From Blastococcus sp. KM273128 (GTDB taxonomy: Bacteria > Actinomycetota > Actinomycetes > Mycobacteriales > Geodermatophilaceae), in the NCBI RefSeq assembly GCF_021698975.1, contig NZ_SSXA01000005.1, positions 18,245 through 82,244 of the forward strand: DNA of 64,000 nt, in the 5' to 3' direction. Below are positions 1-9,716 of this stretch, one piece after another. The notes below the pieces were generated by a model that did not search any database, had not been told where the DNA came from, and was given only the letters and a program-made list of their open reading frames with translations. The stretch's first letter is position 1. The number at the start of each line of letters is the position of its first letter. The translations under genes and the position numbers were made by a program.

Positions 1-318
1 CTGCGCCTGGCGCACGAGGAAGGCCCGCTCGTCCAGCCGCTTGCGCCGCAGCCACGCCAAGAAGGTCCCCGTCCTCCCCGCCCTTCGCAGGCTCAGGGCG
101 GGACCCGGGACGGGGCCGCCGGAGTCATGGCGCCCAGAGTGCGAGATCGGCAGCACGCAGTCGCGCTGCAGCGGCCGGCCGGTGGCCCCGCAGTAGGCGC
201 AGCCACCCCACGCGTGCTCCAGCGCGGCCCACTGCTGGTCGCTCAGGTCGTGCTCGACGGCGTCCATGCGGCGCCTGCGCCGGCGGGCGTAGCGGGCGGT
301 GCGGGTGCGGCTGACCAC
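1..318 (-). pseudogene. HNH-endonuclease-like gene with its core replaced by a hairpin repeat (partial at window edge)
   Basis: Read from a GTG at 318, the frame gives an Arg-rich start, then DLSDQQWAALEHAWGGCAYC and GRPLQRDCVLPISHSG, and later WLRRKRLDERAFLVRQAQ running off the window. The CxxC pair and both flanks match small actinobacterial HNH proteins as I remember them, where the DCVLPIS segment is followed by a His/Asn-rich core with a second CxxC. Here that core is absent and in its place lies an 18-codon in-frame hairpin repeat (64-117). The frame stays open across it, so the loss shows as missing catalytic residues rather than a stop. A TACGGT hexamer 6 nt before the GTG is a possible leaderless promoter. 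I infer an inactivated nuclease; a translated chimera is possible. Confidence 0.6.
64..117 (+). repeat. 54-bp hairpin repeat, copy 1
   Basis: The element opens with GGTCCCCGTCC and closes with GGACGGGGCC, arms that pair except for one extra base after the first GG. Inside is a second perfect stem, CCCGCCCT / AGGGCGGG, around the loop TCGCAGGCTC. It matches the copy at 25913-25966 (opposite strand) at 44 of 54 positions and shares its outer design with copies at 9622 and 50209. It lies inside the HNH-like gene. Confidence 0.8.
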
Positions 319-341
319 GGGCCGACCGTAGGCGCTGGGCG

Positions 342-617
342 TCACTCGGTGAGGTAGGCGCCCGGCTCGTCGAGGGCGTGCACCCAGACCGGTGCCCCGG
401 CGATCTTCACCTCGGCCGCCGAGAGCCCGCGCCGGTAGGCCCCGACGCCGTCCCAGCGGGTCACCAGCGCCCACAGCGTCGGGTCGTCGGTCGACCGGCC
501 CAGCTCACCGCCCCGGAAGCCGGGCCGGGCGCCCAGCGCCGCCAGCAGCCCCGCCACGGCATCGGCGAGCACCTCCGCCTGCTCCGCGGTCACCCGCAGC
601 CGCGTCACCGCGAACAC
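342..617 (-). CDS. Antibiotic biosynthesis monooxygenase (ABM)-like small protein
   Basis: This 91-residue protein begins near MFAVTRLRVTAEQ and ends DEPGAYLTE. The pattern (a beta strand, a helix rich in Ala, GFRGGELGRSTDDPTLWALVTRWDGVGAYRRGL, then VKIAGAPVWVHAL) is that of the ferredoxin-like ABM/Dabb fold, which forms dimers in haem-degrading and quinone-forming oxygenases and in many proteins of unknown role. The GTG at 617 was chosen because GGGGAGG lies about 6 nt upstream; a GTG at 623 would overlap that site. It follows the gene at 679-1440 on the same strand. Substrate cannot be inferred. Confidence 0.75.
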   Translation of the reverse strand: MFAVTRLRVTAEQAEVLADAVAGLLAALGARPGFRGGELGRSTDDPTLWALVTRWDGVGAYRRGLSAAEVKIAGAPVWVHALDEPGAYLTE

Positions 618-678
618 CCGCACCTCCCCGTCCGGCCAGCTCCGTCCCCGCCCCGCCCCGGGCGGCGTCCTGCCCCGC

Positions 679-1440
679 TCAGTAGAAGTCGCAGACCGCA
701 CCGGTCTCGTCGACGTGCACCAGCAGCAGGAACGGCTCGCCGTCGTCGAGCTCCAGGGTGAAGGAGGCGACGTCGGTCGCGGACTGCGCCTGGTGCTCGA
801 TCCCGTCGAAGGTGCCTCCGGTGAAGCCCTGCCCGCCCAGGGTGTCGCTGCGGAAGTAAACGCCCAGCACCTGCGCCGGGTCCTCGTCCGCCGTCGAGAC
901 CGCGGCCGCCGCCTCCTGCACCTCGGGGCAGGAGAGGTCGTAGGCCGTCCGGAAGTCGCCCTGGCCCATCGCCTCGACCCAGGCCAGCGCGACGCCGGCC
1001 GAGCCCGGGTACCGCCCCTCGTCCGCGAGCACGGGTCCGCCCACCCGCGCGCCGCCCGGCAGCTCGCCGGTGCCACCCACCGGCGACGTCGAGGAGCGGG
1101 CCGGCTGCTCCAGCTCGCTGGTCAGGACGGCGCCCCGGCCGGCGCCGCGCTGGTCCCCCGCATCCCCGTCCAGCAGGACGAGCAGCAGGGTGCCCAGCCC
1201 GGCGATCAGCAGGACGGCGGCGCCGATCAGCCAGGGCAGCAGCGTCCGCTTCCGCGGGCGCCGAGGGGGCGCCCCCGGCCCCCCGCCGTACCCGGGCGGG
1301 CCGAACGGCGGCGGGCCGACCGGGGCGGCCGGGAACGGTGCGCCCGACGCGGCCCACCCGCGCGCTTCGCCTGCCGGGCCCTCCTGCCCGTCCGGGTCCG
1401 GGGGGCCGGCGCGGTGGCTCCCCGAAGGTGGCTGCGTCAT
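679..1440 (-). CDS. Single-pass membrane protein with Pro/Gly-rich cytoplasmic N-terminus
   Basis: The 253-residue product has a Pro/Gly-rich N-terminus (about 1-65), a basic RRPRKR stop-transfer-like patch, one hydrophobic segment (about 68-88, LLPWLIGAAVLLIAGLGTLL) and an extracytoplasmic domain. That domain contains VALAWVEAMGQGDFRTAYDL and ends TGAVCDFY, a layout like the NTF2-like/DUF4878-type domains of many actinobacterial membrane proteins. Two Cys residues (in LSCPEV and AVCDFY) could form a disulfide outside the cell. I do not recognise a specific function. It lies downstream of uppS on the same strand, with 75 bp between them. Confidence 0.7.
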   Translation of the reverse strand: MTQPPSGSHRAGPPDPDGQEGPAGEARGWAASGAPFPAAPVGPPPFGPPGYGGGPGAPPRRPRKRTLLPWLIGAAVLLIAGLGTLLLVLLDGDAGDQRGAGRGAVLTSELEQPARSSTSPVGGTGELPGGARVGGPVLADEGRYPGSAGVALAWVEAMGQGDFRTAYDLSCPEVQEAAAAVSTADEDPAQVLGVYFRSDTLGGQGFTGGTFDGIEHQAQSATDVASFTLELDDGEPFLLLVHVDETGAVCDFY

Positions 1441-1515
1441 GGCGGTCGCTCTTCTGCTCGGTACCTCGTGGAACCGGTTCCCCCCGGATGAGCGGAAACC
1501 TACGTCCCGTCGGCC

Positions 1516-2280
1516 TCAGGCGGAACCGAAGCGGCGCTGCCGCGACGCGAACTCCTCGCACGCCGCCCACAGGTGCCGGCGGTCGAAGTCGGGCCAGAGC
1601 GTGTCGAGGAAGACGAACTCTGCGTAGGCGGACTGCCAGAGCAGGAAGTTGCTGGTCCGGTTCTCCCCCGAGCTGCGCACGAAGAGGTCGACGTCCTCCA
1701 TGTCCGGCTCGTCCAGGAAACGGGCGACCGTGGCCTCGTCGACCTTGTCCGGGTTCAGCCGCCCCGCGGCGACCTCCCGGGCGATCGCGGCCGCGGCGTC
1801 GGCGATCTCCGCCCGCCCCCCGTAGTTGACGCACATGGTGAGGGTGAGGACGTCGTTGTCGCGGGTGAGCTCCTCGGCGATCTCGAGCTCCTTGATGACG
1901 CTGCGCCACAGCCGCGGCCGACGCCCCGCCCAGCGGACCCGGACCCCCAGCTCGTGCATCTCGTCGCGGCGGCGGCGGATCACGTCGCGGTTGAAGCCCA
2001 TGAGGAAGCGCACCTCCTCGGGGCTGCGCCGCCAGTTCTCCGTGGAGAAGGCGTACGCGCTGATCGCCTTGACACCCAGCTCGATGGCGCCCTCGACGCA
2101 GTCGAACAGCGAGGACTCCCCCGCCTCGTGCCCGGCGGTGCGGGGCAGCCCGCGCTGCTTGGCCCAGCGGCCGTTGCCGTCCATGACCAGCGCGATGTGC
2201 CGGGGCACCTTGTCCTTCGGCAGCTGCGGCGGCCGGGCGCCGGACGGGTGCGGGTTCGGGGCCTTGACCTCACGCCTCAT
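1516..2280 (-). CDS. uppS: Isoprenyl transferase (polyprenyl diphosphate synthase)
   Basis: This cis-prenyltransferase condenses isopentenyl diphosphate onto an allylic primer to make the C50/C55 lipid carrier used for peptidoglycan and arabinogalactan-like polymers. The signature MDGNGRWA at residues 33-40 holds the catalytic Asp34, followed by GHEAG; later [13 protein letters not shown] and [19 protein letters not shown] match conserved regions III-V. At 254 residues it has the usual length. Its start overlaps the recO stop by 11 bp, so it is translationally coupled in the actinobacterial era-recO-uppS order. Confidence 0.96.
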   Translation of the reverse strand: MRREVKAPNPHPSGARPPQLPKDKVPRHIALVMDGNGRWAKQRGLPRTAGHEAGESSLFDCVEGAIELGVKAISAYAFSTENWRRSPEEVRFLMGFNRDVIRRRRDEMHELGVRVRWAGRRPRLWRSVIKELEIAEELTRDNDVLTLTMCVNYGGRAEIADAAAAIAREVAAGRLNPDKVDEATVARFLDEPDMEDVDLFVRSSGENRTSNFLLWQSAYAEFVFLDTLWPDFDRRHLWAACEEFASRQRRFGSA

Positions 2281-3061
2281 GCAGCAGGCTCATCTCCCGG
2301 CGCGGCGCCGACTCGGTGCGGTCCACCAGCGGCAGCGAGCGCAGCCCGCGCTCCAGGTGCCACTGCAGCAGCGCGGCGACCAGCCCGCTGCCCTCCCGCC
2401 GGTTGGTGCCCTGGCTCGCCTCGGCGCGGGACCAGTCGCCGGTCAGCAGCGCGTCGAGCAGCTCGATGGTGACGGGGCTGGGCATCGCGGAGCCGGTCGG
2501 GCGGCAGGCCGGGCAGACGGTGCCGCCGGCGGGCACGGAGAAGTGCCGGTGCGGGCCGGCCTCGCCGCAGCGGGCGCAGTCGGCCAGCGCGGGCTCCCAG
2601 CCGGCCACCGACATCGCCCGCAGCAGGAAGGCGTCGAGCACCAGCGGCGCGGGGTGCGCCCGCTCCCCCAGCGCCCGCAGCGCGCCGACGACGAGGAGGA
2701 ACAGCCGCAGCGAGGGCTCCTTCTCCTCGGCGGTGAGCCGGTCGGCGGTCTCCAGGACGGCGGTGCCCGCGGTGTAGGCCGGGTAGTCGGCGACGATCTC
2801 CTGGCCGTAGGCGCGGATCGACTCCACCTGGCTCACGATGTCGAGGTTGCGCCCCGTGTAGAACTGCACGTCGACGTGGGTGAAGGGCTCGAGCCGGGCG
2901 CCGAACTTGCTCTTGGTCCGGCGCACGCCCTTGGCCACCGCGCGCACCTTGCCGTGGCGGCGGGTGAGCACGGTGATGATCCGGTCGGCCTCACCGAGCT
3001 TCTGGGTGCGCAGGACGATGCCCTCGTCCCGGTAGAGCGCCTTGGGCGTGTGCGCGCTCAC
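2270..3061 (-). CDS. recO: DNA repair protein RecO
   Basis: RecO anneals SSB-coated single strands and helps RecR load RecA in gap repair. The 263-residue protein starts with an OB-fold region ([38 protein letters not shown]), followed by a helical domain and a four-Cys zinc site ([14 protein letters not shown] and CPACRP). The GTG at 3061 follows the era stop by 1 bp and the end overlaps uppS, so the three genes form one operon. The zinc Cys set is typical of actinobacterial RecO. Confidence 0.95.
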   Translation of the reverse strand: MSAHTPKALYRDEGIVLRTQKLGEADRIITVLTRRHGKVRAVAKGVRRTKSKFGARLEPFTHVDVQFYTGRNLDIVSQVESIRAYGQEIVADYPAYTAGTAVLETADRLTAEEKEPSLRLFLLVVGALRALGERAHPAPLVLDAFLLRAMSVAGWEPALADCARCGEAGPHRHFSVPAGGTVCPACRPTGSAMPSPVTIELLDALLTGDWSRAEASQGTNRREGSGLVAALLQWHLERGLRSLPLVDRTESAPRREMSLLHEA

Positions 3062-3062
3062 G

Positions 3063-3977
3063 TCAGTAACCGAGCCGGTTGAGCTTCTTCGGGTCGTCCT
3101 GCCACTCCCCGAGCACGGTGACGTGCAGCTCCAGGTGCACCCGGGCGTCCAGCAGCGCCTCCATGCCCTGGCGCGCCTCGGTGCCGATCGCCTTGATGAT
3201 CGCCCCGCCCCTGCCCAGCAGCATCGGCTTCTGGCTGGGCCGCTCGCAGTGCAGCAGCGCGTGCACCTCGACCAGCTCGCGCCCGGCGCGCTTGGGGTCG
3301 GGACGGCGGTTGACCTCCTCGATGGTGACCGCCAGGGAGTGCGGGACCTCCTGGAACACCTTCTCCAGCGCCGCCTCGCGCACCAGCTCGGCCAGCTGCC
3401 GCTCGGTGTCCTCGTCGGTGGTCTGCTCCTCCGGGTAGAGCGGCGGCCCCTCCGGCAGCAGCCCGACCAGCAGGTCCTCCAGCAGCTCCACCTGGTCGCC
3501 CTTGACCGCGCTGACCGGCACCACCTCGGCGGCGTCGACCAGCTGGCTGGCCGCCACGAGCTGCTCGGCGACCTGCTTCTTCGAGGCGGCGTCGGTCTTG
3601 GTGACGACGACGACCACCGGCGCCTTCACCTCCCGCAGCTGGCGGGCGATGAAGCGGTCACCGGTGCCGACGGGCTGGTCGGCCGGGACGCAGAGCACGA
3701 CGACGTCGACGTCGGCCAGCGTGTCGCGCACGACGTCGTTGAGCCGGCGGCCCAGCAGCGACTTGGGCTTGTGCAGCCCCGGGGTGTCGACCAGCACGAC
3801 CTGCCCGCCGGGCCGGTGGACGACGCCGCGGATGGCGTGCCGGGTGGTCTGCGGCCGGTTGCTGACGATGCCGACCTTCTCGCCGACCATCGCGTTGGTC
3901 AGCGTGGTCTTGCCGGCGTTGGGGCGCCCGACCAGGGCGACGAAGCCACTGCGGTAGGGCTGGTCAGGGTCGGTCAC
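3063..3977 (-). CDS. era: GTPase Era
   Basis: Era binds 16S rRNA near the anti-Shine-Dalgarno end and checkpoints 30S assembly. G1 is GRPNAGKT, G3 is DTPGLHKP and G4 is TKTD; a C-terminal KH domain carries the [17 protein letters not shown]-binding loop. The GTG at 3977 was preferred over an upstream ATG (4007) because a -10-like GAGACT lies exactly 7 nt before it, predicting a leaderless mRNA. The 304-residue length is normal. recO and uppS follow in the operon. Confidence 0.95.
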   Translation of the reverse strand: MTDPDQPYRSGFVALVGRPNAGKTTLTNAMVGEKVGIVSNRPQTTRHAIRGVVHRPGGQVVLVDTPGLHKPKSLLGRRLNDVVRDTLADVDVVVLCVPADQPVGTGDRFIARQLREVKAPVVVVVTKTDAASKKQVAEQLVAASQLVDAAEVVPVSAVKGDQVELLEDLLVGLLPEGPPLYPEEQTTDEDTERQLAELVREAALEKVFQEVPHSLAVTIEEVNRRPDPKRAGRELVEVHALLHCERPSQKPMLLGRGGAIIKAIGTEARQGMEALLDARVHLELHVTVLGEWQDDPKKLNRLGY

Positions 3978-3984
3978 ACCGGTC

Positions 3985-3990
3985 AGTCTC
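3985..3990 (-). promoter_or_regulatory. Candidate -10 hexamer for leaderless era mRNA
   Basis: GAGACT on the minus strand ends 7 nt before the GTG at 3977. It fits the nAnnnT pattern seen at many starts in this window. No clear -35 is visible. Confidence 0.4.
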
Positions 3991-4040
3991 CCACCGGTGG
4001 CCGACAAGCCCGCGCCCCGGCGGTGGCGGCACGGCCGGCG

Positions 4041-4238
4041 TCAGGACCAGGGGCGGCCGATCCGGTCGCGCCGCCCGCCGTCGAGCCGGGCGAGCGCCCG
4101 GGCGCCGGTCAGCACGTCGCGGACCAGCCGGCGCCCGGCCTCCGACCAGGACGACGCCGGCGTCCCCCGCCGGGCGGCCGGTCCGGCCAGCGCCCGCAGC
4201 ACCAGGACCGCCAGCAGGAGGAAGAGCAGCGTCGTCAC
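4041..4238 (-). CDS. Small putative membrane protein
   Basis: A GTG at 4238 opens a 65-residue frame starting with a strongly hydrophobic stretch (TTLLFLLLAVLVLRALAG, about residues 2-19), then a basic, amphipathic tail (EAGRRLVRDVLTGARALARL) ending in RIGRPWS. The layout resembles a short membrane-anchored peptide. No ribosome-binding site stands out and no family is recognised. It lies between era and a divergent gene at 4339. Confidence 0.45.
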   Translation of the reverse strand: MTTLLFLLLAVLVLRALAGPAARRGTPASSWSEAGRRLVRDVLTGARALARLDGGRRDRIGRPWS

Positions 4239-4325
4239 GGCTCGACGATCCCCGGCGCCACCCCTGCGCGGAAGTGGCAGGCATGCCGGTGTCCGCAGCG
4301 TTCCTGCCAGCGGCCGCCGTCCTGG

Positions 4326-4331
4326 GAGGAT
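4326..4331 (+). promoter_or_regulatory. Candidate -10 hexamer for leaderless start at 4339
   Basis: GAGGAT ends exactly 7 nt before GTG 4339. The overlapping GGGAGG could also be read as a ribosome-binding site, so the assignment is ambiguous. Confidence 0.35.
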
Positions 4332-4338
4332 GGGTCCC

Positions 4339-4926
4339 GTGGCCGGACGACAGCGCAACAGGGCGCGGCCGCCCCGCGCGGCGACGGACCGCGCCCGGCG
4401 GTCGCACGTCGAGCAGGTGCGCGGGCACCGCTTCATCGCCGGCTGGGGCCCCAAGCGGACGGCGACCGCCGTCCCCGCCCCGCTGCGCTACTGGCAGTAC
4501 CGGCCCGGCGGCCCGTTCGCGGCCGGGGTGGCGGTGCTCGTCGTGGTCCTGTGGCTGGGGCTCTTCGGCTGGCTCGCCGGCGCGGCGGCGGTCCGCGAGG
4601 AGCTGCCGCTGGCGCTCGTCGCGGGGGTCGCGGTGTACGTGCTGAACACCCGCCGGGTCACCGTCTCCGACCACGGGCTCTCCTTCGACGTGGCCGGCGG
4701 CCGGACCGACCCCGCCGACGTCATCCCCTCCGCGCTCGTCCACGAGGTGCACGCCGGCCCCGCCCCGGCCGGCTGGCCCGCGGCCGACCGGCGTGGCGGG
4801 TGGTGGCCCGGGCGTAGGCGGGTCGCCGTCCGGCACCTGGCCGAGGACGGTGAGGAGGCACTCACCGTCTGGGTGCGGGACCCGGCGGCGTTCGCCGAGG
4901 CCCTGGGCGTGCCGCTGACGCGCTAG
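4339..4926 (+). CDS. Predicted two-pass membrane protein, function unknown
   Basis: The 195-residue product has a basic N-terminus (about 1-60) with RFIAGWGPKRTATAV. Two hydrophobic helices follow (FAAGVAVLVVVLWLGLFGWL and LPLALVAGVAVYVL). A C-terminal domain then begins NTRRVTVSDHGLSFDVAG and ends AFAEALGVPLTR; its strand-rich pattern resembles a PH-like domain after paired helices. The GTG at 4339 is supported by a -10-like hexamer 7 nt upstream; an ATG at 4330 is in frame. It ends in TAG and its last 4 bases overlap the end of the convergent gene at 4923. No function is known to me. Confidence 0.65.
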   Translation: MAGRQRNRARPPRAATDRARRSHVEQVRGHRFIAGWGPKRTATAVPAPLRYWQYRPGGPFAAGVAVLVVVLWLGLFGWLAGAAAVREELPLALVAGVAVYVLNTRRVTVSDHGLSFDVAGGRTDPADVIPSALVHEVHAGPAPAGWPAADRRGGWWPGRRRVAVRHLAEDGEEALTVWVRDPAAFAEALGVPLTR

Positions 4927-5255
4927 GCGGAGGCGCGCAGGCTGCCGTCGGGCCCGGCCAGGTGCACGGGCGCGCCGGCCGTGAGGTCGCGGACGGCGGC
5001 CAGCCCGGCGGGCTCCACCGCCTCGGCCGCGGAGACGACGACGGCGGCCTCCAGCCCCTCCACCCCGCTCGAGACGGCCGCGGCGACGGCGGCCTGCAGG
5101 GCGGTGAGGGTCAGCGACGGCAGCGCCACGCTGGCCGCGACGTAGGTGCGCCCGTCGGTGTCGCGCACCGCGGCGCCCTCGGTGGCGCCGGTGCGGGCGC
5201 GCGCGGAGCGGGCGAGGGTGACGAGCTTCGCGTCCTCGGGGTGCAGATCGGCCAC
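4923..5255 (-). CDS. Cytidine-deaminase-like protein without the catalytic zinc motif
   Basis: This 110-residue protein resembles the small deaminase-fold protein found between corC and era in many actinobacteria (the Rv2365c position in Mycobacterium, from memory). It starts with DLHPEDAKLVTLARSARART and has the AAVRDTDGRTYVAASV strand that precedes the active site in cytidine deaminases. No HAE and PCxxC zinc ligands are visible, so a deaminase reaction is unlikely. A structural or regulatory role is inferred from its conserved place. Confidence 0.75.
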   Translation of the reverse strand: MADLHPEDAKLVTLARSARARTGATEGAAVRDTDGRTYVAASVALPSLTLTALQAAVAAAVSSGVEGLEAAVVVSAAEAVEPAGLAAVRDLTAGAPVHLAGPDGSLRASA

Positions 5256-5261
5256 GGTGGC

Positions 5262-6620
5262 TCAGCTTTCCACGCCGGCGGGCAGCTCCGCACGGGTGGC
5301 CCCCGACGCCTGCGGCTCGTCGGTGGGCTCCTCGTCGTCCTCCGACGGCTCGGGCAGCCGGCAGACGAGCATGGTGTCGATCCGGTTGCGCCGCCCGCCG
5401 GTGCTCTCGGCGACCAGGCGCAGCCCGGCGACGTCGGCCGAGGCGCCCTCGATCGGCACCCGCCCCAGCTCGCGGGCGAGCAGGCCGCCGACGGTCTCGA
5501 CGTCGTCGTCCTCGGGCAGCTCGACGCCGGGGAACAGCTGGGCGAGGTCCTGCACGGGCAGCCGGGCGATGACCCGCGCCGAGCCGTCCTCGAGCTGCTC
5601 GATCTCCGGCCGCTGGAAGGCGTCGTGCTCGTCGGCGATCTCGCCGACGATCTCCTCGAGGATGTCCTCGATGGTGACCAGGCCGGCGAACCCGCCGTAC
5701 TCGTCCACGACGATCGCGATGTGGATGCGCTGCGCCTGCATGTCCCGCAGCAGCTCGTCGACCGGCTTGGACTCGGGGACGAACGTCGGCGGGCGCATCA
5801 GCTCCTCGACCCTGGGCCCGTTGCGGTCCTGGGTGTTCTGGGAGCGACGGACCAGGTCCTTGAGGTAGACGACGCCGACGACGTCGTCCACGTTCTCGCC
5901 GATCACCGGGATGCGGCTGAACCCGCTGCGCAGCGCCAGGGCCAGCGCCTGGCGGACGGTCTTGGTGCGCTCGATCCAGACGACGTCGGTCCGCGGGACC
6001 ATGACCTCGCGAGCGATGGTGTCGCCCAGCTCGAACACCGAGTGGATCATGTTGCGCTCGCCGGACTCGACGACGCCGCGCTCCTCGGCCATGTCGACCA
6101 GCTCGCGCAGCTCCACCTCGGAGGAGAAGGGGCCGTCGCGGAAACCGCGGCCGGGGGTGATGGCGTTGCCGACCAGGATCAGCAGGGTCGCCACGGGGCC
6201 CAGCACGCGACCCAGCAGCCGGACGACCCCCGCCGTCGCCAGCGCCGTGCCGTACGCGTGCTGCCGGCCCAGGGTGCGCGGGCCGACGCCCACGAGCACG
6301 TAGCTGACCACGGTCATGACGCCCGCGGCCGCCAGCACCGCCTGCAGCGTGCTGTCCCAGAGGTCGAAGAAGAGCAGCGCCACGATGACCGCGGCGACCA
6401 TCTCGCAGAGGATCCGCAGCAGCAGGAGCAGCGAGACGTGCCGCGCCCGCTCGGCGACGACCTCTTCCAGCCCCGCCGCCCGCTTGACGCCGTCGCGGCG
6501 GAGCTCCTCCACGCGCGCCTTCGAGACCCGCTGGAGGGCGGCCTCCATCGCGCCGAACAGGCCGGCGAGGGGGATGAGGCAGATGGCGACCACCAGGCTG
6601 GTGATCGCGCCGGCTGTCAT
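5262..6620 (-). CDS. CNNM/CorC-HlyC family transporter with CBS pair
   Basis: The 452-residue protein has an N-terminal CNNM-type membrane domain (about 1-140, starting [21 protein letters not shown]). Two CBS domains follow ([20 protein letters not shown] and [17 protein letters not shown], with [20 protein letters not shown]), then a CorC/HlyC C-terminal domain. Family members affect Mg2+/Co2+ handling and often bind AMP or ATP through the CBS pair. The ATG at 6620 overlaps the ybeY stop by 4 bp (ATGA). The tail is acidic ([13 protein letters not shown]). Transport direction is not shown by sequence. Confidence 0.9.
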   Translation of the reverse strand: MTAGAITSLVVAICLIPLAGLFGAMEAALQRVSKARVEELRRDGVKRAAGLEEVVAERARHVSLLLLLRILCEMVAAVIVALLFFDLWDSTLQAVLAAAGVMTVVSYVLVGVGPRTLGRQHAYGTALATAGVVRLLGRVLGPVATLLILVGNAITPGRGFRDGPFSSEVELRELVDMAEERGVVESGERNMIHSVFELGDTIAREVMVPRTDVVWIERTKTVRQALALALRSGFSRIPVIGENVDDVVGVVYLKDLVRRSQNTQDRNGPRVEELMRPPTFVPESKPVDELLRDMQAQRIHIAIVVDEYGGFAGLVTIEDILEEIVGEIADEHDAFQRPEIEQLEDGSARVIARLPVQDLAQLFPGVELPEDDDVETVGGLLARELGRVPIEGASADVAGLRLVAESTGGRRNRIDTMLVCRLPEPSEDDEEPTDEPQASGATRAELPAGVES

Positions 6621-7120
6621 CGGGACCCGGTCTCCTTGACCACCGGCGCACCGGTCACCGGCTCGCGGGGAGCGGCGCGCCAGGCGTCGATGAGCTTGGA
6701 CTGGAGACCGAACATCTCCTTCTCCTCGTCGGGCTCCATGTGGTCGTAGCCCAGGAGGTGCAGCACGCCGTGGGTCGCCAGCAGCACCAGCTCGTCGTCC
6801 ATCGAGTGCCCGGCGGCGCGCGCCTGCCGGACGGCGACGGCGGGGCACAGCACGATGTCGCCGAGCAGGGCGGGCCCGGGCTCGGGGTCGTCGGGCCGGC
6901 CGCTGTCGAACTCGTCCATGGGGAAGGCCAGCACGTCGGTGGGGCCCTTCTCGCCCATCCACCGCTCGTGCAGGCTGCTCATGTAGTCGGGGTCGACGCA
7001 GAGCACGGAGAGCTCGGCCATCGGGTTGATCTTCATCTCGCCGAGCACGAAGCGGCAGACGCCGGCCAGCTCGGCCTCGTCCACGGCGATCTCGGACTCG
7101 TTGGACACCTCGACGGGCAC
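6617..7120 (-). CDS. ybeY: Endoribonuclease YbeY
   Basis: YbeY is a zinc-dependent RNase needed for 16S rRNA 3' end maturation and ribosome quality control. The diagnostic [11 protein letters not shown] motif (three zinc His) is intact, preceded by [11 protein letters not shown] and GDIVLCP. Length is 167 residues, typical for the family. It is coupled to corC by a 4-bp overlap and starts 5 bp after the phoH stop, so phoH-ybeY-corC form one transcription unit. Confidence 0.95.
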   Translation of the reverse strand: MPVEVSNESEIAVDEAELAGVCRFVLGEMKINPMAELSVLCVDPDYMSSLHERWMGEKGPTDVLAFPMDEFDSGRPDDPEPGPALLGDIVLCPAVAVRQARAAGHSMDDELVLLATHGVLHLLGYDHMEPDEEKEMFGLQSKLIDAWRAAPREPVTGAPVVKETGSR

Positions 7121-7125
7121 GGTGG

Positions 7126-8265
<1,140 letters not shown>

Positions 8266-8297
8266 GAACCCTCGACCCTGCCTTCCTGCGACGGCGA

Positions 8298-8315
8298 GGT
8301 GCGGGGACCCGCACC
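8298..8315 (-). terminator. Hairpin between enoyl-CoA hydratase gene and phoH
   Basis: GGTGCGGG and CCCGCACC pair perfectly around a 2-nt loop in the 109-bp gap downstream of the gene at 8375. There is no T-tract. It could terminate that gene or belong to the phoH leader. Confidence 0.4.
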
Positions 8316-8374
8316 GATGACCCGCACGACTCTACCCGCGCGTGGCCACCCGGAACCTGGGTCGCCCGATGGGG

Positions 8375-9196
8375 TCAGCGCCCGGTGTAGGTGGCCTTGC
8401 CCGGCCCGTCGGCCAGGAAGGACGCGACCGCGCCGCGGAGGTCGTCGGTGGCGAACAGCGGGCCGGAGACCTCCGGCACCAGCGCGTCCGCCGCGCGGGC
8501 GCCCTCGCGGACGGCGACGGTCGCCAGTCGCTTGGTGGCCGCGTGCGCCACGGTCGGCCCGGCGGCGACCCGGTGCGCGTACGCCCGCGCCGCCTCGGCG
8601 AAGCCCTCGTCGGGCAGCACCCGGTTCACCACGTTCCACCGCTCCAGGACGGCGGCCGGGTACCGCTCGCCGGTGTAGATCAGCTCCTTGGCGCGGGCGG
8701 GCCCGGCCCGCTCGGCCAGCCGCTGGGGGCCGCCCATCGACGGGGTGAGGCCCACGACGATCTCCACGAGCCCGAACGATGCCTTCTCGGCGGCCAGCAG
8801 GATGTCGCAGGACAGCGCCAGCTCGAAGGCGGCGGTCAGGCAGAGCCCGTGCGCGGCGAAGACCGTGGGCACCGGGAGGTCCTCGAACGCGTTGGCCACC
8901 CGCAGCAGCCGGGCCCACAGCTCGCCGCCGCGCCGGGCCGGCTCCGGGCCCTCGGCGATGTCGCGGAAGTAGGTGACGTCGACCCCGCCGGAGACCACCT
9001 TGCCGCGGGCCTCGACGAGCACCGCGCGCGCCCGGTCGGCCCGCGCCGGGTCGGTCAGCTCCACCAGCTCGCCGGCCACCTGCTCGATCGCGTCGAACAC
9101 CGCCGCGTCGAAGAGGTTGAGAGGCGGGTTGTCCAGCACGACGACGGCGACGTCGCCGTCCCGCTCGATCCGGACAGGGGCTGCGGCGTCGGTCAT
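8375..9196 (-). CDS. Enoyl-CoA hydratase/isomerase family protein
   Basis: The crotonase fold is clear. VAVVVLDNPPLNLFDAAVFDAI is the first core strand-helix, SGGVDVTYF is near the usual oxyanion loop, and FAAHGLCLTAAFELALSCDILLA plus ASFGLVEIVVGLTPSMGG cover the second oxyanion and catalytic region. Length is 273 residues. The usual G-G pair of the oxyanion loop is replaced by HGLCL, so reaction and substrate are uncertain. A -10-like GAGGGT lies 6 nt before the ATG, suggesting a leaderless transcript. It stands alone between the HIT gene and phoH. Confidence 0.85.
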   Translation of the reverse strand: MTDAAAPVRIERDGDVAVVVLDNPPLNLFDAAVFDAIEQVAGELVELTDPARADRARAVLVEARGKVVSGGVDVTYFRDIAEGPEPARRGGELWARLLRVANAFEDLPVPTVFAAHGLCLTAAFELALSCDILLAAEKASFGLVEIVVGLTPSMGGPQRLAERAGPARAKELIYTGERYPAAVLERWNVVNRVLPDEGFAEAARAYAHRVAAGPTVAHAATKRLATVAVREGARAADALVPEVSGPLFATDDLRGAVASFLADGPGKATYTGR

Positions 9197-9245
9197 GCGC
9201 CCACCCTCTCAAGCCCCGCCCAGCCGGGCAGCACGACCCCGCCGG

Positions 9246-9605
9246 TCAGCCCGGCGGCCAGCCGAGGTCGCGGCCGCCGAGCACGTGCAGGTGGACGTGG
9301 TCCACCGACTGGCCGGCCTGCGGCCCGGTGTTGGTGACGACGCGGTAGCCCGGCTCGTTGCCGTCACCGGTGACCAGGCCCTCGCCGGACGCGACGGCGT
9401 GCGCCCCGGCCACCACCTCGCCGAGCAGCCCCGGGTCCGCCGTCGCCAGCGCGCCGATGTTGCGGTGGTGCTCCTTCGGGATCACCAGCACGTGCGTCGG
9501 CGCCTGGGGGTTGATGTCGCGGAAGGCGAGCACCCGGTCGGTCTCGTGGACGACGTCGGCGGGGATCTCACCGGCGACCATGCGGCAGAAGAGGCAGTCG
9601 GTCAC
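9246..9605 (-). CDS. HIT family (histidine triad) nucleotide-binding protein
   Basis: HIT hydrolases cleave nucleoside phosphoramidates and aminoacyl-adenylates. The product begins TDCLFCRMVAGEIPADVVHE (CxxC zinc-type N-terminus) and carries the triad HVHLHVLGG. At 119 residues it is a normal HinT-type protein. The GTG at 9605 was chosen because homologues start at this Cys-rich motif and a TAGGGT hexamer lies 7 nt upstream; the longer frame upstream would translate a hairpin repeat. The position next to dnaJ, rsmE and phoH is conserved. Confidence 0.92.
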   Translation of the reverse strand: MTDCLFCRMVAGEIPADVVHETDRVLAFRDINPQAPTHVLVIPKEHHRNIGALATADPGLLGEVVAGAHAVASGEGLVTGDGNEPGYRVVTNTGPQAGQSVDHVHLHVLGGRDLGWPPG

Positions 9606-9612
9606 GACCCGC

Positions 9613-9618
9613 ACCCTA
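9613..9618 (-). promoter_or_regulatory. Candidate -10 hexamer for leaderless HIT-gene mRNA
   Basis: TAGGGT on the minus strand lies 7 nt before GTG 9605. The region where a -35 would fall is inside the repeat at 9622-9678 and shows no TTGACA-like hexamer. Confidence 0.45.
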
Positions 9619-9621
9619 GAA

Positions 9622-9678
9622 GGACCTCCGTGCCCCCCACCACTCGCTGCGCTCGCGGCGGGTCCCTGCACGGAGGCC
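9622..9678 (+). repeat. 57-bp hairpin repeat, copy 3, with a partial tandem remnant
   Basis: GGACCTCCGTGC and GCACGGAGGCC pair with a single extra base after the first GG, around a GC-rich inner hairpin containing CTCGCTGCGCTCGCGGCGGG. It aligns with the copy at 50209 (opposite strand) with conserved interior and different but still complementary arms. At 9680-9717 the string CACTGCGCTCGCGGCGGGG repeats part of the interior. It lies between livF and the HIT gene. Confidence 0.75.
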
Positions 9679-9716
9679 GTTCCAGCTCCTCGCCACTGCG
9701 CTCGCGGCGGGGGGCT

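Noticed and set aside
342..1076. A longer version of the ABM-like protein starting near 1076
   Set aside because: The extra N-terminal part is a frame-shifted shadow of the membrane-protein gene at 679-1440; a good ribosome-binding site sits before 617.
605..1909. Very long open frames antisense to or overlapping well-supported genes
   Set aside because: Their products are Arg/Gly/Ala/Pro-rich without domains; such shadows are normal at this GC content.
9606..9671. An N-terminal extension of the HIT protein
   Set aside because: It would be translated from a hairpin repeat, and the conserved protein starts at the GTG at 9605.
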